From: Geobacter sp.
GTDB taxonomy: Bacteria; Desulfobacterota; Desulfuromonadia; Geobacterales; Geobacteraceae
DNA length: 60,859 nucleotides
Assembly: GCA_003490025.1 (NCBI GenBank)
Contig: DNJC01000096.1
Coordinates: forward strand, 1-60,859
Reading direction: 5' to 3'
Below the pieces are notes generated by a model. It saw only the letters and a program-made list of their open reading frames with translations. It did no database searches and was not told the origin of the DNA. How positions within the stretch are numbered: the first letter of the stretch is position 1; every line of letters begins with the position of its first letter. This document shows positions 43,743-53,070 of this stretch, in pieces. A program made the position numbers and the translations under genes.

Positions 43743-44822
43743 ATGGAGCATTACTACTGGTTTGCCCTGAAGTCGGTGCCGCTGGTGGGAAACGTCACCT
43801 TCCTGCGCCTTCTGGCGCATTTCGGGACGCCTGAGAGGGCGCTCGGGGCCTCGGCCCGTGAACTCTCCCGCGTCAAGGGAGTGAGCGGGGGAGCGGCGGC
43901 GGCCATCTCGAGCCACGACTACCGAAGCCACGCCGAGGCGGAATGCGAAAAGGTGGCCGCCAGCGGCGCGGCGGTGATAGACATCCTCTCCAGGCGTTAC
44001 CCGCGCCTTCTGATGGAGATCCCTGACCCACCCCCCTATCTATATTCAATGGGCCGACTGGAGGGGAGCGAAACGGCCGTGGCCATAGTCGGCTCCAGGC
44101 GCGCTTCCCAGTACGGGCTTTGCACCGCAACCCGGCTGGCGGGGGACCTCGCCGCCCAGCGGGTCACGGTGGTCTCCGGGATGGCGCGCGGCATCGACAC
44201 CGCGGCGCACTGGGGGGCCTTGAAGGGAGGGGGGCGCAGCGTCGCCGTCCTTGGCTGCGGCATCGACGTGGTCTACCCTCCGGAGAACGGCGCGCTGCAC
44301 CGGGCGCTCAGGGAAGGTGGCGCCATCATCAGCGAGTTCCCCATGGGGACGCCGCCCCTGGCCGAGAACTTCCCCCGCCGCAACCGGATCATCAGCGCTC
44401 TCTCCAGGGGGGTCGTGGTGGTCGAGGCGGGCGAGGGGAGCGGGTCGCTCATTACCGCCAGGTACGCGCTGGAGCAGGGACGGGAGGTATTCGCCGTTCC
44501 CGGCAACGTGAACCAAAGCGGCAGCCGCGGCGGCAACGGTCTCATCAAGGAAGGGGCGAAACTCGTGGAACGGGTGGAGGACATCCTGGAGGAACTCGGG
44601 ATCGAGCAGCTCTCCCCCGCACAAGCGGCGCAACCGCCATCCTTCCCGCTCACCCCGCAGGAGGCGGAACTGTACGCGCTTCTCTGCCAGGGGGCGCTGC
44701 AGATAGACGACATCATCGTGCAGAGCGCGTTGACAGCAGGCGAGGTTTCCGCTACCTTACTGCGCTTGGAAATGAAGGGGGCCGTAGTGCAACTCCCCGG
44801 CAAACGTTTCGCCGTCGTTTGA
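43743..44822 (+). CDS. dprA: DNA-processing protein DprA
   Basis: Loads RecA onto incoming single-stranded DNA during natural transformation. The 359-residue product has a helical N-terminal domain (about 1-70) and the Rossmann-like core with VAIVGSRRASQYG, SGMARGIDTAAHWGAL, LGCGIDVVYPPEN and VEAGEGSGSLITARYA. A C-terminal winged-helix (about 295-359) follows. Length and motifs are normal. The start ATG directly follows a perfect 12-base palindrome GGGGGTACCCCC that also contains the only ribosome-binding-like G run. topA follows 45 bases downstream, a common neighbour pair. No other competence gene is in the window. Confidence 0.96.
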   Translation: MEHYYWFALKSVPLVGNVTFLRLLAHFGTPERALGASARELSRVKGVSGGAAAAISSHDYRSHAEAECEKVAASGAAVIDILSRRYPRLLMEIPDPPPYLYSMGRLEGSETAVAIVGSRRASQYGLCTATRLAGDLAAQRVTVVSGMARGIDTAAHWGALKGGGRSVAVLGCGIDVVYPPENGALHRALREGGAIISEFPMGTPPLAENFPRRNRIISALSRGVVVVEAGEGSGSLITARYALEQGREVFAVPGNVNQSGSRGGNGLIKEGAKLVERVEDILEELGIEQLSPAQAAQPPSFPLTPQEAELYALLCQGALQIDDIIVQSALTAGEVSATLLRLEMKGAVVQLPGKRFAVV

Positions 44823-44867
44823 GGCGTTTGCCACAAAGCGGAAATACCGATACCACCAGGTGAATAC

Positions 44868-47201
44868 ATGTCTGAGAATCTCGTCATAGTAGAGTCTCCC
44901 GCCAAGGCGAAGACCATAGAAAAATTCCTCGGCCCCAACTACAAGGTACTGGCGTCGTTCGGTCACGTGCGCGCCCTGCCGAGCAAGCAGGGGTCGGTGG
45001 ACATAGAGCACGACTTCGAGCCTAAGTACGCCGTGCTTCCGGAAAGCAAGAAGCACATAGACGCGATCAAGAAGGAGATGAAGGGAATCTCCTCTTTATT
45101 GCTGGCGACAGACCCCGACCGCGAAGGGGAGGCCATCTCCTGGCACCTTCTGGCCGCGCTCGGGCTGGACGGCAAGAAGAAGGCTCCCTTCGACATCAAG
45201 CGCGTGGTCTTCCACGAGATCACCAAGGACGCCATCGTGCACGCGGTGGAGAACCCGCGCGACATCGCGGTGAACCTGGTGGACGCCCAGCAGGCCCGCT
45301 CCGTACTCGACTACCTGGTCGGTTTCACCCTTTCCCCGTTCCTGTGGAAGAAGATCCGCTACGGGCTCTCCGCCGGGCGCGTGCAGTCGGTCGCCCTGAG
45401 GCTCATCTGCGAGCGGGAGAAGGAGATCCAGGCCTTCAAGGAGCAGGAGTACTGGACCATCGCGGCCAAGCTGGATAACGCGAAGCGCCAGGCGCTCACG
45501 GCGATGCTGGTGGAGTCCGAAGGGAAGAAGCTCGGCAAGTTCGACATCCCGAACCAGGAGACCGCCTTCCGGCTCTTCGGCATGCTGGGGGGCGAGCAGT
45601 TCCCGCAGCAGGAAGGGACCGGGACGCCGCTCGTGGTGGAGAACCCGGCGCACCCCGAGTACCGGGTCGACAAGGTAACCAAGAGCGAGAGAAAGCGCCA
45701 GCCCTCCCCCCCGTTCACCACCTCGACCCTGCAGCAGGAGGCGGCCAGAAAGCTCGGCTTCTCCGCCAAGAAGACCATGTCGACCGCCCAGAAGCTGTAC
45801 GAGGGTATCGACGTCGGCGAGGGGGCGGTCGGTCTCATCACCTACATGCGTACCGACTCCGTGGCTCTCTCCAACGTGGCGCTGGAAGAGGCGAGGTCCG
45901 TGATCACCTCCTTGTACGGCAAGGAATACGCCCTCGAGAAGCCGCGCTTCTTCAAGAACAAGTCCAAGAACGCGCAGGAGGCCCACGAGGCGGTGCGGCC
46001 GACCTACATCGCGAAGACCCCGATCGAAGTGAAGAAATTCCTCACCTCTGACCAGTTCAAGCTTTACGACCTGATCTGGAAGAGGACCGTGGCCTGCCAG
46101 ATGGCCGAGGCGCTTCTGGACCAGACCTCCGTCGAGATCACCGCCGGCGCAGGGTTCCGCTTCCGGGTCGCCGGGACCGTGATCCGCTTCGCGGGATTCA
46201 TGAAGCTCTACATCGAGGGCGTTGACGACGAGGCCGAGGACAAGGAGAAGGAAGGGCTCCTCCCGCCGCTGAACGAGGGGGATATTCTGAAGCTGCAGCA
46301 GCTCCTTCCCGAGCGGCACTTCACCCAGCCGCCGCCCCGCTACACCGAGGCGACCCTGGTGAAGACCCTGGAGGAGTACGGCATCGGACGCCCGTCCACC
46401 TATGCCTCCATCATGAACACGCTGACCGAGCGGAAGTACGCCCGGCTGGACAAGAAGCGCTTCTTCCCCGAGGACGTCGGGATGGTCGTCTCCGATCTCC
46501 TGACCAACCACTTCACCCAGTACGTCGACTACAACTTCACGGCCAACCTCGAGGAAGAGCTGGACATGGTCTCGCGCGGGGAGAAGCAGTGGCGGCCGCT
46601 GTTGCAGGAGTTCTGGGGCCCGTTCATCAACCTTCTGAAGCTGAAGGAAGGGGAGGTGAACAAGTCGGACCTCACCACCGAGGCGACCGACGAGCTCTGC
46701 CCCGAGTGCGGCAAGCCGCTCGTCGTCAAGCTCGGCAAGTTCGGCAAGTTCTACGCCTGCACCGGCTACCCCGAATGCCGCTACATCCGTCCCCTGGACA
46801 AGGAGACCGGCGAGGTGGTCGAGCCGGTGGTCTCCGAGGAACTCTGCGAGAAGTGCGGGAGCCACATGCTCGTCAAGGACGGGCGCTTCGGCAAGTACCT
46901 CGCCTGCTCCGCCTATCCCAACTGCAAGAACATCCAGCCGCTGGTGAAGCCCAAGGGTACCGGGATCACCTGCGTTGAGTGCGGCAAGGGGGAGCTGACC
47001 GAGAAGAAGTCCCGTTTCGGGAAGCTCTTCTATTCCTGCAACCGCTATCCCGAGTGCAAGTTCGCCCTGTGGGACCTCCCGGTGCAGCAGCCCTGCCCGA
47101 AGTGCGGCTATCCCCTGCTGGTGAAGAAGGTGTACAAGCGGGAGGGCGAGTTCCTGAAGTGCCCTAAGGAAGGGTGCGACTACAAGAGCAACCAGTCCTA
47201 G
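44868..47201 (+). CDS. topA: DNA topoisomerase I (type IA)
   Basis: Relaxes negatively supercoiled DNA. The 777-residue protein starts with the Toprim domain (NLVIVESPAKAKTIEKFLG; acidic DPDREGEAISWH near residue 83). The catalytic tyrosine is Tyr326 in GLITYMRTDS. The C-terminus carries four zinc-ribbon units of the type CPxCG-KLGKFGKFYAC-YPEC between about residues 610 and 777. The length fits a typical bacterial TopA of this layout. It follows dprA and is ended by a terminator. Essential, and presumably constitutively expressed. Confidence 0.97.
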   Translation: MSENLVIVESPAKAKTIEKFLGPNYKVLASFGHVRALPSKQGSVDIEHDFEPKYAVLPESKKHIDAIKKEMKGISSLLLATDPDREGEAISWHLLAALGLDGKKKAPFDIKRVVFHEITKDAIVHAVENPRDIAVNLVDAQQARSVLDYLVGFTLSPFLWKKIRYGLSAGRVQSVALRLICEREKEIQAFKEQEYWTIAAKLDNAKRQALTAMLVESEGKKLGKFDIPNQETAFRLFGMLGGEQFPQQEGTGTPLVVENPAHPEYRVDKVTKSERKRQPSPPFTTSTLQQEAARKLGFSAKKTMSTAQKLYEGIDVGEGAVGLITYMRTDSVALSNVALEEARSVITSLYGKEYALEKPRFFKNKSKNAQEAHEAVRPTYIAKTPIEVKKFLTSDQFKLYDLIWKRTVACQMAEALLDQTSVEITAGAGFRFRVAGTVIRFAGFMKLYIEGVDDEAEDKEKEGLLPPLNEGDILKLQQLLPERHFTQPPPRYTEATLVKTLEEYGIGRPSTYASIMNTLTERKYARLDKKRFFPEDVGMVVSDLLTNHFTQYVDYNFTANLEEELDMVSRGEKQWRPLLQEFWGPFINLLKLKEGEVNKSDLTTEATDELCPECGKPLVVKLGKFGKFYACTGYPECRYIRPLDKETGEVVEPVVSEELCEKCGSHMLVKDGRFGKYLACSAYPNCKNIQPLVKPKGTGITCVECGKGELTEKKSRFGKLFYSCNRYPECKFALWDLPVQQPCPKCGYPLLVKKVYKREGEFLKCPKEGCDYKSNQS

Positions 47202-47236
47202 CGCTGGGCTCGAAGGTCGATCGATGCTATCGTGAT

Positions 47237-47262
47237 GCGGGGTCCTAGGACCCCGCTTTCGT
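47237..47262 (+). terminator. Terminator after topA
   Basis: A perfect 20-base palindrome GCGGGGTCCTAGGACCCCGC is followed by TTTCGTTT. The loop would be only a few bases, so some breathing at the centre is expected. Confidence 0.75.
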
Positions 47263-47288
47263 TTGAAAACCAGAGACAAAGGGGAAAG

Positions 47289-47552
47289 CCGTCTCACGCA
47301 AAGGCGCCAAGAACGCAAAGAGGAAGGCTAATGTAAAAGGCTCTGTTAGCGAGGCGTGTTGGTCCTTGTTTAACTATGCGAGCTGGCACGATCTCTCCCT
47401 CGCCCTCCGGGAGAGGGTTGGGGTGAGGGAGCCTCCCGGGCGGAACGTTCCCTTCGCGAAAAGCGCCCTCACCCCTGCCCCTCTCCCAAAGGGCGAGGGG
47501 AAAGACACCTTGCCATTTGCTAATAGCGTCTTTGCGGCTTGGCGTGAGACGG
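47289..47552 (+). repeat. Nested inverted-repeat element between topA and trmFO
   Basis: Outer ends CCGTCTCACGC (47289-47299) and its complement GCGTGAGACGG (47542-47552) flank 242 bases. Further CGCAAAG/CTTTGCG words lie just inside. Nested within are two inverted CCCTCACCCC-type palindromes (47395-47431 and 47469-47507). The 367-base gap holds no credible gene, so it is a small non-coding mobile-type element or a cluster of REP-like sequences. Confidence 0.65.
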
Positions 47553-47568
47553 TTTTCCAGGAGATAAG

Positions 47569-48873
47569 ATGACGCAGGAGATTACGGTGATAGGGGGCGG
47601 ACTCGCCGGTTGCGAGGCCGCCTGGCAGGCAGCGGAGCGCGGTGTCAAGGTGCGGCTTTTCGAGATGAAGCCTAAGGTGTACAGCGAGGCGCACAACATG
47701 CCGGGTTTGAGCGAGCTGGTCTGCTCCAACTCGCTGCGCGGCGATTCGCTGGAGAACGCGGTGGGGCTCCTGAAGGAGGAGATGCGCCGGCTGAAGTCGC
47801 TGTTCATGGAGGGGGCCGAGGCTACCCGCGTGCCGGCAGGCGGCGCGCTTGCCGTGGACCGCGAACTCTTCTCCGATTACATCACGGCGCGCATCGAGGG
47901 GCACCCCCTGATCGAGGTGGTCCGTGAAGAGGTGACACGCATCCCGGAAGAGGGGATAGTGGTGGTCGCGTCCGGCCCCCTCACCAGCGGCCCCCTCGCC
48001 GAGGAAATCGGCCGGCTCGCCGGCTCCTACCTCTACTTCTACGACGCCATCGCGCCGATAGTCTCGGCCGATTCCATCGACTACTCCAAGGCCTTCCGCG
48101 CCTCGCGCTACGGCAAGGGGGATGGCGACGATTACCTGAACTGCCCGATGGACGAGGAGCAGTACAAGGCGTTCGTGGCGGAGATCGTCGCCGCCGAGAA
48201 GGTGGAGCCGAAAACCTTCGAGAAGGTGGTTCACTTCGAGGGGTGCATGCCGATCGAGGAGATGGCCAGCCGCGGTGTCGAGACGCTCCGCTTCGGCCCC
48301 ATGAAGCCGGTTGGTCTGGTCGATCCACGGGTCGGGACCGAGGCGTACGCCGTGATCCAGCTGCGCCAGGAAAACCGCGAGGGGACCATGTACAACCTGG
48401 TCGGGTTCCAGACCAAGCTCACCTGGCCCGAGCAGAAGAGGATCTTCCGGATGATCCCTGGGCTTGAAGAGGCGCAGTTTCTCAGGCTCGGCTCGATGCA
48501 CAGGAACACCTTCATCAACGCGCCCCAACTGCTCCTCGGCTCCTGTCAGCTGAAGAACGACCCGAGGATACTCTTCGCCGGACAGATCACGGGGGTCGAA
48601 GGGTACGTCGAATCCGCATCGAGCGGCTTCGTGGCCGGCGTCAACGCGGCGCGCCTTGCCAGGGGGGAAACGCCGACGGTCCCGCCGGCAGAAACCGCCA
48701 TCGGCGCCCTGGCGCGGCACATCACCAATGCGGAAGCCGCGCATTTCCAGCCGATGAACGTGAACTACGGGCTGTTTCCGTCGCTTCCCGGCCGCATCAA
48801 GAAGAAGGAGAAGCGCGGTCTGCTGGCCCGGCGCGGACTGGAAGAGCTGGAGAAGTGGCTCCCGGAGCTCTGA
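47569..48873 (+). CDS. trmFO: Folate-dependent tRNA m5U54 methyltransferase
   Basis: Makes ribothymidine at position 54 of tRNA using methylenetetrahydrofolate and FAD. The 434-residue protein begins with the FAD dinucleotide fold VIGGGLAGCEAAWQAAERG and the family stretch EAHNMPGLSELVCSNSLRGD. It continues with PVGLVDPR and the C-terminal NVNYGLFPSLPGRIKKK. Length is normal. The ATG follows CAGGAG, which lies just inside the right edge of the nested repeat element. TrmFO typically follows topA in Firmicutes and delta-proteobacteria, consistent with this order. Confidence 0.97.
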   Translation: MTQEITVIGGGLAGCEAAWQAAERGVKVRLFEMKPKVYSEAHNMPGLSELVCSNSLRGDSLENAVGLLKEEMRRLKSLFMEGAEATRVPAGGALAVDRELFSDYITARIEGHPLIEVVREEVTRIPEEGIVVVASGPLTSGPLAEEIGRLAGSYLYFYDAIAPIVSADSIDYSKAFRASRYGKGDGDDYLNCPMDEEQYKAFVAEIVAAEKVEPKTFEKVVHFEGCMPIEEMASRGVETLRFGPMKPVGLVDPRVGTEAYAVIQLRQENREGTMYNLVGFQTKLTWPEQKRIFRMIPGLEEAQFLRLGSMHRNTFINAPQLLLGSCQLKNDPRILFAGQITGVEGYVESASSGFVAGVNAARLARGETPTVPPAETAIGALARHITNAEAAHFQPMNVNYGLFPSLPGRIKKKEKRGLLARRGLEELEKWLPEL

Positions 48874-48895
48874 CGGGGCAAGCGGGGAGGATGCC

Positions 48896-49087
48896 ATGCA
48901 GGGAGACAAGGAGCGTCAGGAAATAAGCGTCATGGGGCGTCTTCTTCGCCTGGAAGCGCTCGTGTTCCTCATGGGGGTGGCGTCGCTCATCTACGGGCTC
49001 TATGCCGGAAGCCTCTGGAACATGGCGGTAGGCCTGGCCGTCCTGGCGGCCGCGGCGCTATTGGCCTGGAAGTGTCGGCAGCGCTAG
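48896..49087 (+). CDS. Small two-helix membrane protein
   Basis: A 63-residue protein with two hydrophobic helices (about residues 20-36 and 39-57), a short polar N-terminus and a basic C-terminal end (WKCRQR), predicted to sit in the inner membrane. The ATG follows GGGAGG at good spacing, and the gene fits in the 229 bases between trmFO and maf on the same strand, so it is likely real. No family is recognised. Confidence 0.65.
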   Translation: MQGDKERQEISVMGRLLRLEALVFLMGVASLIYGLYAGSLWNMAVGLAVLAAAALLAWKCRQR

Positions 49088-49117
49088 AAAGAACGACAGT
49101 CGTTGAAGGAGAAGAAC

Positions 49118-49696
49118 ATGAAAGAAACCATCATACTGGCCTCGGCTTCGCCCAGGCGGAGCGAGCTTTTGGAATCGGCGGGAATCGCATTCAGGGTGGT
49201 CCCGGCTGACATCGATGAGGAACCCCTGCCGGCTGAGGAGCCGGTCGACCACGTGCTTCGTCTGGCCGAGGGTAAAGCGAGGGGTGCGGCAGCGCTCACC
49301 GAGGGGAGGTTTTTCCTCGGCGCCGACACCATCGTCCTTTGCGACGGGGAGATAATGGGGAAACCTAAGGATCACGCGGACGCCGAGCGGATGCTGAAGA
49401 AGCTCTCCGGAGTGCCGCACGAGGTGGTGACCGGCTTCGCCATATTCGACCGTGAGCGCGACGGCGCCGTGGTCGAAGCGGTGCGCACCAAGGTCTTCTT
49501 CAAGCACCTGCGTGACGAGGAGATCCAGGATTACATAGCCACCGGCTGCCCGTTCGACAAGGCCGGCGGGTATGCCATCCAGGGGGGCGCCGCGCACATG
49601 GTGCAGAAGATAGACGGCTCGTACACCAACGTGGTAGGGCTGCCGCTTTGCGAGGTTGTGGCTGCGCTGAGGGTGATAGGTGCCCTGGCGGCGTAG
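49118..49696 (+). CDS. maf: Maf-family nucleotide pyrophosphatase
   Basis: House-cleaning enzyme that hydrolyses noncanonical nucleoside triphosphates (dTTP/UTP type in the YhdE branch). The 192-residue sequence starts IILASASPRRSELL, the family signature, followed by FFLGADTIVLCDGEIMGKP, VVTGFAIFD and FDKAGGYAIQG, with conserved acidic and Lys residues. The ATG at 49118 after AAGGAG is preferred over the TTG at 49103. yggS follows after 9 bases, so the two are one operon. Confidence 0.95.
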   Translation: MKETIILASASPRRSELLESAGIAFRVVPADIDEEPLPAEEPVDHVLRLAEGKARGAAALTEGRFFLGADTIVLCDGEIMGKPKDHADAERMLKKLSGVPHEVVTGFAIFDRERDGAVVEAVRTKVFFKHLRDEEIQDYIATGCPFDKAGGYAIQGGAAHMVQKIDGSYTNVVGLPLCEVVAALRVIGALAA

Positions 49697-49705
49697 GAGG
49701 AGAGC

Positions 49706-50398
49706 ATGTCCATCGCTGAAAATATCGGGAAGATCCGTGAGCGTATGACGCAGGCCGCGAAGAAAGCCGGGCGCGATCCCGGCTCCGTGCGGCTGGTGGC
49801 GGTCTCAAAGACCAAGCCGGCCGCGGCCGTTGCCGAGGCCTTCGGCTGCGGGCAGCAGATCTTCGGCGAGAACTACGTGCAGGAGTTGGTGGCGAAGCAG
49901 GCCGAACTCCCGAAGGAGATCTCCTGGCACTTCATCGGCAATCTGCAGAGCAACAAGGTGCGTCAGATCGCCGGGTTGGTTCAGCTGATACACTCCGTCG
50001 ACAGGCTTTCGCTGGCCCGTGAGATAGACCGGCAGTGGGGGACGCTGGGGAAGGTATGCGACATCCTGGTCCAGGTGAACATTTCCCGTGAGGAGACCAA
50101 GGGGGGTACCAGCAGCGGGGAGCTTTTGGGGCTCCTTGGGGAGGTGGCGCAGTTGCCGCACCTGCGGGTGGTGGGACTGATGACCATGCCCCCGTTCTTC
50201 GACGATCCCGAGGGCGCCAGGCCCTATTTCAGGGCGTTAAGGGCGCTCTCGCTGGAAGTGGAGCAGGCGGGGATTCCCGGGGTGGAGATGCGCGAGTTGT
50301 CGATGGGGATGTCCGGGGATTTCGAGGCGGCCATAGAAGAAGGCGCCACCCTGGTGCGCGTAGGCTCGGCGCTTTTCGGAGAGCGGGAATACCACTAG
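49706..50398 (+). CDS. yggS: YggS-family PLP homeostasis protein
   Basis: Cytoplasmic pyridoxal-phosphate-binding protein of the YggS/PROSC (COG0325) family, which buffers PLP and affects amino-acid and vitamin B6 balance. The 230-residue length is typical. The PLP lysine lies in LVAVSKTKPAA (about residue 36). The following GENYVQELVAK, WHFIGNLQSNKV and LSMGMSGDFEAAI segments are diagnostic. It has no known catalytic activity. GGAGGAG precedes the ATG. It is coupled by close spacing to maf. Confidence 0.96.
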   Translation: MSIAENIGKIRERMTQAAKKAGRDPGSVRLVAVSKTKPAAAVAEAFGCGQQIFGENYVQELVAKQAELPKEISWHFIGNLQSNKVRQIAGLVQLIHSVDRLSLAREIDRQWGTLGKVCDILVQVNISREETKGGTSSGELLGLLGEVAQLPHLRVVGLMTMPPFFDDPEGARPYFRALRALSLEVEQAGIPGVEMRELSMGMSGDFEAAIEEGATLVRVGSALFGEREYH

Positions 50399-50424
50399 AG
50401 GCGATGACCGCACAGGAGTTACCA

Positions 50425-50670
50425 GTGGAACAGCAGCAACCCCAGCAGCCCAAGCCTGTTTCAAAACTAAGGCGCCCCTTCGTGATAGCGGGCGCCGCCG
50501 TCGGTGTACTGCTATGCGGTTGGTATCTCTACAACAACTTCGGCAGGGCCACCACTGTGCCGGACCCCGTCTGGACCCGCTTCGTCAACATAGCCCTTCT
50601 CATGTTCCTGCCGATCTACGTGGCGAACCTGCTTAGGCGTGTGGTGGAACTCTTCCTCAAGCGGCGTTAG
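50425..50670 (+). CDS. Small two-helix membrane protein after yggS
   Basis: An 81-residue protein with a proline/glutamine-rich N-terminus (QQQPQQPKP), two hydrophobic helices (about residues 20-36 and 53-70) and a basic tail (LKRR). The GTG at 50425 has AGGAG six bases upstream, whereas the in-frame ATG at 50404 lacks a correctly spaced site, so the GTG is chosen. It probably belongs to the maf-yggS transcript. No family is recognised. Confidence 0.65.
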   Translation: MEQQQPQQPKPVSKLRRPFVIAGAAVGVLLCGWYLYNNFGRATTVPDPVWTRFVNIALLMFLPIYVANLLRRVVELFLKRR

Positions 50671-50694
50671 CCCCGCCGCCCGCTCAGTAACTTT

Positions 50695-51081
50695 CTAGTT
50701 GTCTTCCCTGATCTTCACAGTAACCGCACTGCCCGGCACGCAGCTGATAAAGTCTGAAATCCTCTGCGCGATCAGCGATTCCAAAACCGCGAAGACCATG
50801 GAGATGGCTGTGTAAATAGCCAGCGCCGCCTCCATGGCAGCGGGAATCTCCAGATCGTGCTGCGACGTTCTCACCATCCAGATCAGGGCGAAAGCTATGG
50901 CGCCGCAGCCGAACTGCCGCAACACCCAGCTGTTCTGCTCGGCGAGAAGCTCCAGCAGCGGCTCGATCTCTCCCTCGATGCAGCGCTCCTCCGCCAGCAT
51001 CCAGGACATGTATATCCTCGGCACCATAACAGCGGTCATGGTCAGGGTGACGGTCATCATCATCGCTGTGAACATGTTCAT
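50695..51081 (-). CDS. Small polytopic membrane protein, methionine-rich N-terminus
   Basis: A 128-residue protein with three hydrophobic stretches (about residues 4-27, 58-75 and 88-106). The N-terminus is unusually rich in Met and Thr (MNMFTAMMMTVTLTMTAVMV). The middle is acidic (EERCIEGEIEPLLELLAE). GGAGGT on the minus strand precedes the ATG at 51081, which supports a real start. It converges on the yggS-linked gene with 24 bases between. No family is recognised; the downstream gap to 51443 has no gene. Confidence 0.65.
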   Translation of the reverse strand: MNMFTAMMMTVTLTMTAVMVPRIYMSWMLAEERCIEGEIEPLLELLAEQNSWVLRQFGCGAIAFALIWMVRTSQHDLEIPAAMEAALAIYTAISMVFAVLESLIAQRISDFISCVPGSAVTVKIREDN

Positions 51082-51443
51082 GGCCTACCTCCGGTTGTTG
51101 GCTTTTCACTGCATGTCAGCTACAAAGCATAAAAAAGGCCGAATTTCACGGGCGACGACATTATCTCTCATTAACTGAATAATCGCTGTGATCCTCGTGG
51201 TTTAGGAGGGTTCCGGTTCCCTCCCTCTCCCTCGGCCACTAGATCGGTCCCCCCGTCGCTGTACGCCATTTGCACAGTTCCTGTGCCGGTATTACGCGCT
51301 ATGACCCACTTACGGGGCTGTCCATGAAGGGGAGGACGTTCACTGTGTTGCCGGCAGCAGGCTGTGTTGGCAAAAATTAAGTTGTCACTGGAGCGGCTTC
51401 ATGCTAACGCTGAAAAGTTAATTATTCAGCTCACGGAGAAGTC
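51082..51443. other. Gene-free gap between a membrane protein and the ABC-F gene
   Basis: No credible ORF or RNA gene. Visible features are a GGAGGG / CCCTCC hairpin near 51206-51225 and a GCACAG-TTC-CTGTGC dyad at 51272-51286 that could be an operator. No strong promoter was found for the ABC-F gene. Confidence 0.5.
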
Positions 51444-53066
51444 ATGATTCATCTTTCCAACATCACCAAACAGCACGGCTCGCAGGTCCTTTTTCGCGAT
51501 GCCAGCTTTCAGATCCTCCCCGGCACCAGGAGCGGGCTGGTAGGCCCCAACGGCGCGGGTAAAACCTCGATCTTCCGGATCATCACCGGCGAGGAAGAGA
51601 TCGACGCCGGCGAGATTACCGTCGGCAAGAAGACCACCGTCGGCTATTTCTCGCAGGATATCGGCGACATGTCCGGCCGCTCCGCGCTCGACGAGGTGAT
51701 GGCCGTCTCCGCGGAAACGGTGCGCCTTGCCGGTGAACTGAAGCAGATGGAGGAGCGGATGGGGCTTCCCATGTCCGACGACGACATGGCGTCGCTGCTG
51801 GAGCGGTACGGCTCCGCGATGGAGGAGTTCGAGCACCGGGGGGGATACGACCTCGATTCCCGGGCGCAGGAAGTCCTCACCGGCCTGGGCATCGGACCTG
51901 ACCGCTTCCATCACCCGGTGGAGTCTTTCAGCGGCGGTTGGCGCATGCGCGTGGCGCTGGCCGGCATCCTGACCTTGCAGCCGGACGTGCTTTTGCTGGA
52001 CGAGCCGACCAACCACCTGGACGTGGAGTCGATCATCTGGCTCGAAGAGTGGATCGCCAGCGAGTACAAGGGCGCGCTCCTGATGACGAGCCACGACCGC
52101 GACTTCATGAATCGCGTGGTGAGCCGTGTCATCGAGGTCGCCAACAAGACGGTGACCACCTACGGCGGCAACTACGACTTCTACGAGAAAGAGCGCGACA
52201 TCCGCCGCGACCAGCTTCTGGCCAGCTACAAGCGCCAGCAGGAGATGCTCGCCAAGGAAGAGGAATTCATCGCCCGTTTCGCCGCGCGCGCCTCGCATGC
52301 CGCGCAGGTGCAATCCAGGGTGAAGAAGATAGAGAAGATCGAACGTATCGAGATCCCGCCCGAGGAGAGGGTGGTGCGCTTCGCGTTCAACGATCCGCCC
52401 AGAAGCGGCGACGACGTGGTGGCCATGGAGAACCTCGGCAAGAGCTGGCCGAACCCGGACGGCAGCACCCACCCCGTCTTCTCCGGCGTCTCCGGGACCA
52501 TCAAGCGCCTCAGCAAGATCGCTGTAGTCGGCGTCAACGGCGCGGGCAAATCCACCTTCCTGAAGGTCATCGCCGGTGAGACCGAGCCCAGCCAGGGGAG
52601 CGTCGTGCTCGGCGCCAACGTCGAACTCGGCTATTTCAGCCAGCACGCCATGGAGATCCTCGATCCCAGGAAGACGATATTCGAGACCCTGCAGGACGTG
52701 ATACCGCTGGCGACCATAGGGGTGATCCGCAATCTGTTGGGCTCCTTCCTCTTCCAGGGCGACGACGTGGACAAGAGGATCGAGAACCTCTCCGGCGGCG
52801 AGAAAAGCAGGGTGGTCCTCGCCACGCTCCTGGCGCGGCCGGTGAACTTCCTCGTGCTGGACGAGCCGACCAACCATCTCGACATCCGCTCGCGCGAGAT
52901 CCTTCTGAACGCGCTGGAGAACTTCGCCGGGACCGTGATCCTCGTGAGCCACGACCGGCACTTCCTGCGTCAGCTGGTGGACCGGGTCATCGAGGTCGAT
53001 CACGGCGAGATGCGGCTTTACGAGGGTAATTACGACTACTACCTCTCCAAAACGCACCACGCCTGA
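51444..53066 (+). CDS. ABC-F family ATPase (EttA/YbiT-like)
   Basis: A soluble 540-residue tandem-ATPase protein of the ABC-F group, which acts on the ribosome (translation factors or ribosome protection) rather than in transport. The two Walker A sites are GPNGAGKTSIFR and GVNGAGKSTFLK. The two signature motifs are SFSGGWRMRVALA and NLSGGEKSRVVLA, each followed by LDEPTNHLD. A helical P-tract linker (about residues 245-300, KEEEFIARFAARASHAAQVQSRVKKI) separates them, and no membrane domain is present. The ATG follows GGAG. Which ABC-F subfamily it belongs to cannot be decided by eye. Confidence 0.95.
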   Translation: MIHLSNITKQHGSQVLFRDASFQILPGTRSGLVGPNGAGKTSIFRIITGEEEIDAGEITVGKKTTVGYFSQDIGDMSGRSALDEVMAVSAETVRLAGELKQMEERMGLPMSDDDMASLLERYGSAMEEFEHRGGYDLDSRAQEVLTGLGIGPDRFHHPVESFSGGWRMRVALAGILTLQPDVLLLDEPTNHLDVESIIWLEEWIASEYKGALLMTSHDRDFMNRVVSRVIEVANKTVTTYGGNYDFYEKERDIRRDQLLASYKRQQEMLAKEEEFIARFAARASHAAQVQSRVKKIEKIERIEIPPEERVVRFAFNDPPRSGDDVVAMENLGKSWPNPDGSTHPVFSGVSGTIKRLSKIAVVGVNGAGKSTFLKVIAGETEPSQGSVVLGANVELGYFSQHAMEILDPRKTIFETLQDVIPLATIGVIRNLLGSFLFQGDDVDKRIENLSGGEKSRVVLATLLARPVNFLVLDEPTNHLDIRSREILLNALENFAGTVILVSHDRHFLRQLVDRVIEVDHGEMRLYEGNYDYYLSKTHHA

Positions 53067-53070
53067 GGCT

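Noticed and set aside
45096..47318. 740-residue minus-strand open frame
   Set aside because: Antisense shadow of topA; composition follows the complementary codons and no motif is visible.
51272..51443. Sigma-54 promoter before the ABC-F gene
   Set aside because: TTGGCAAAAATT lacks the TGGCAC-N5-TTGC spacing and key bases; no convincing promoter was found.
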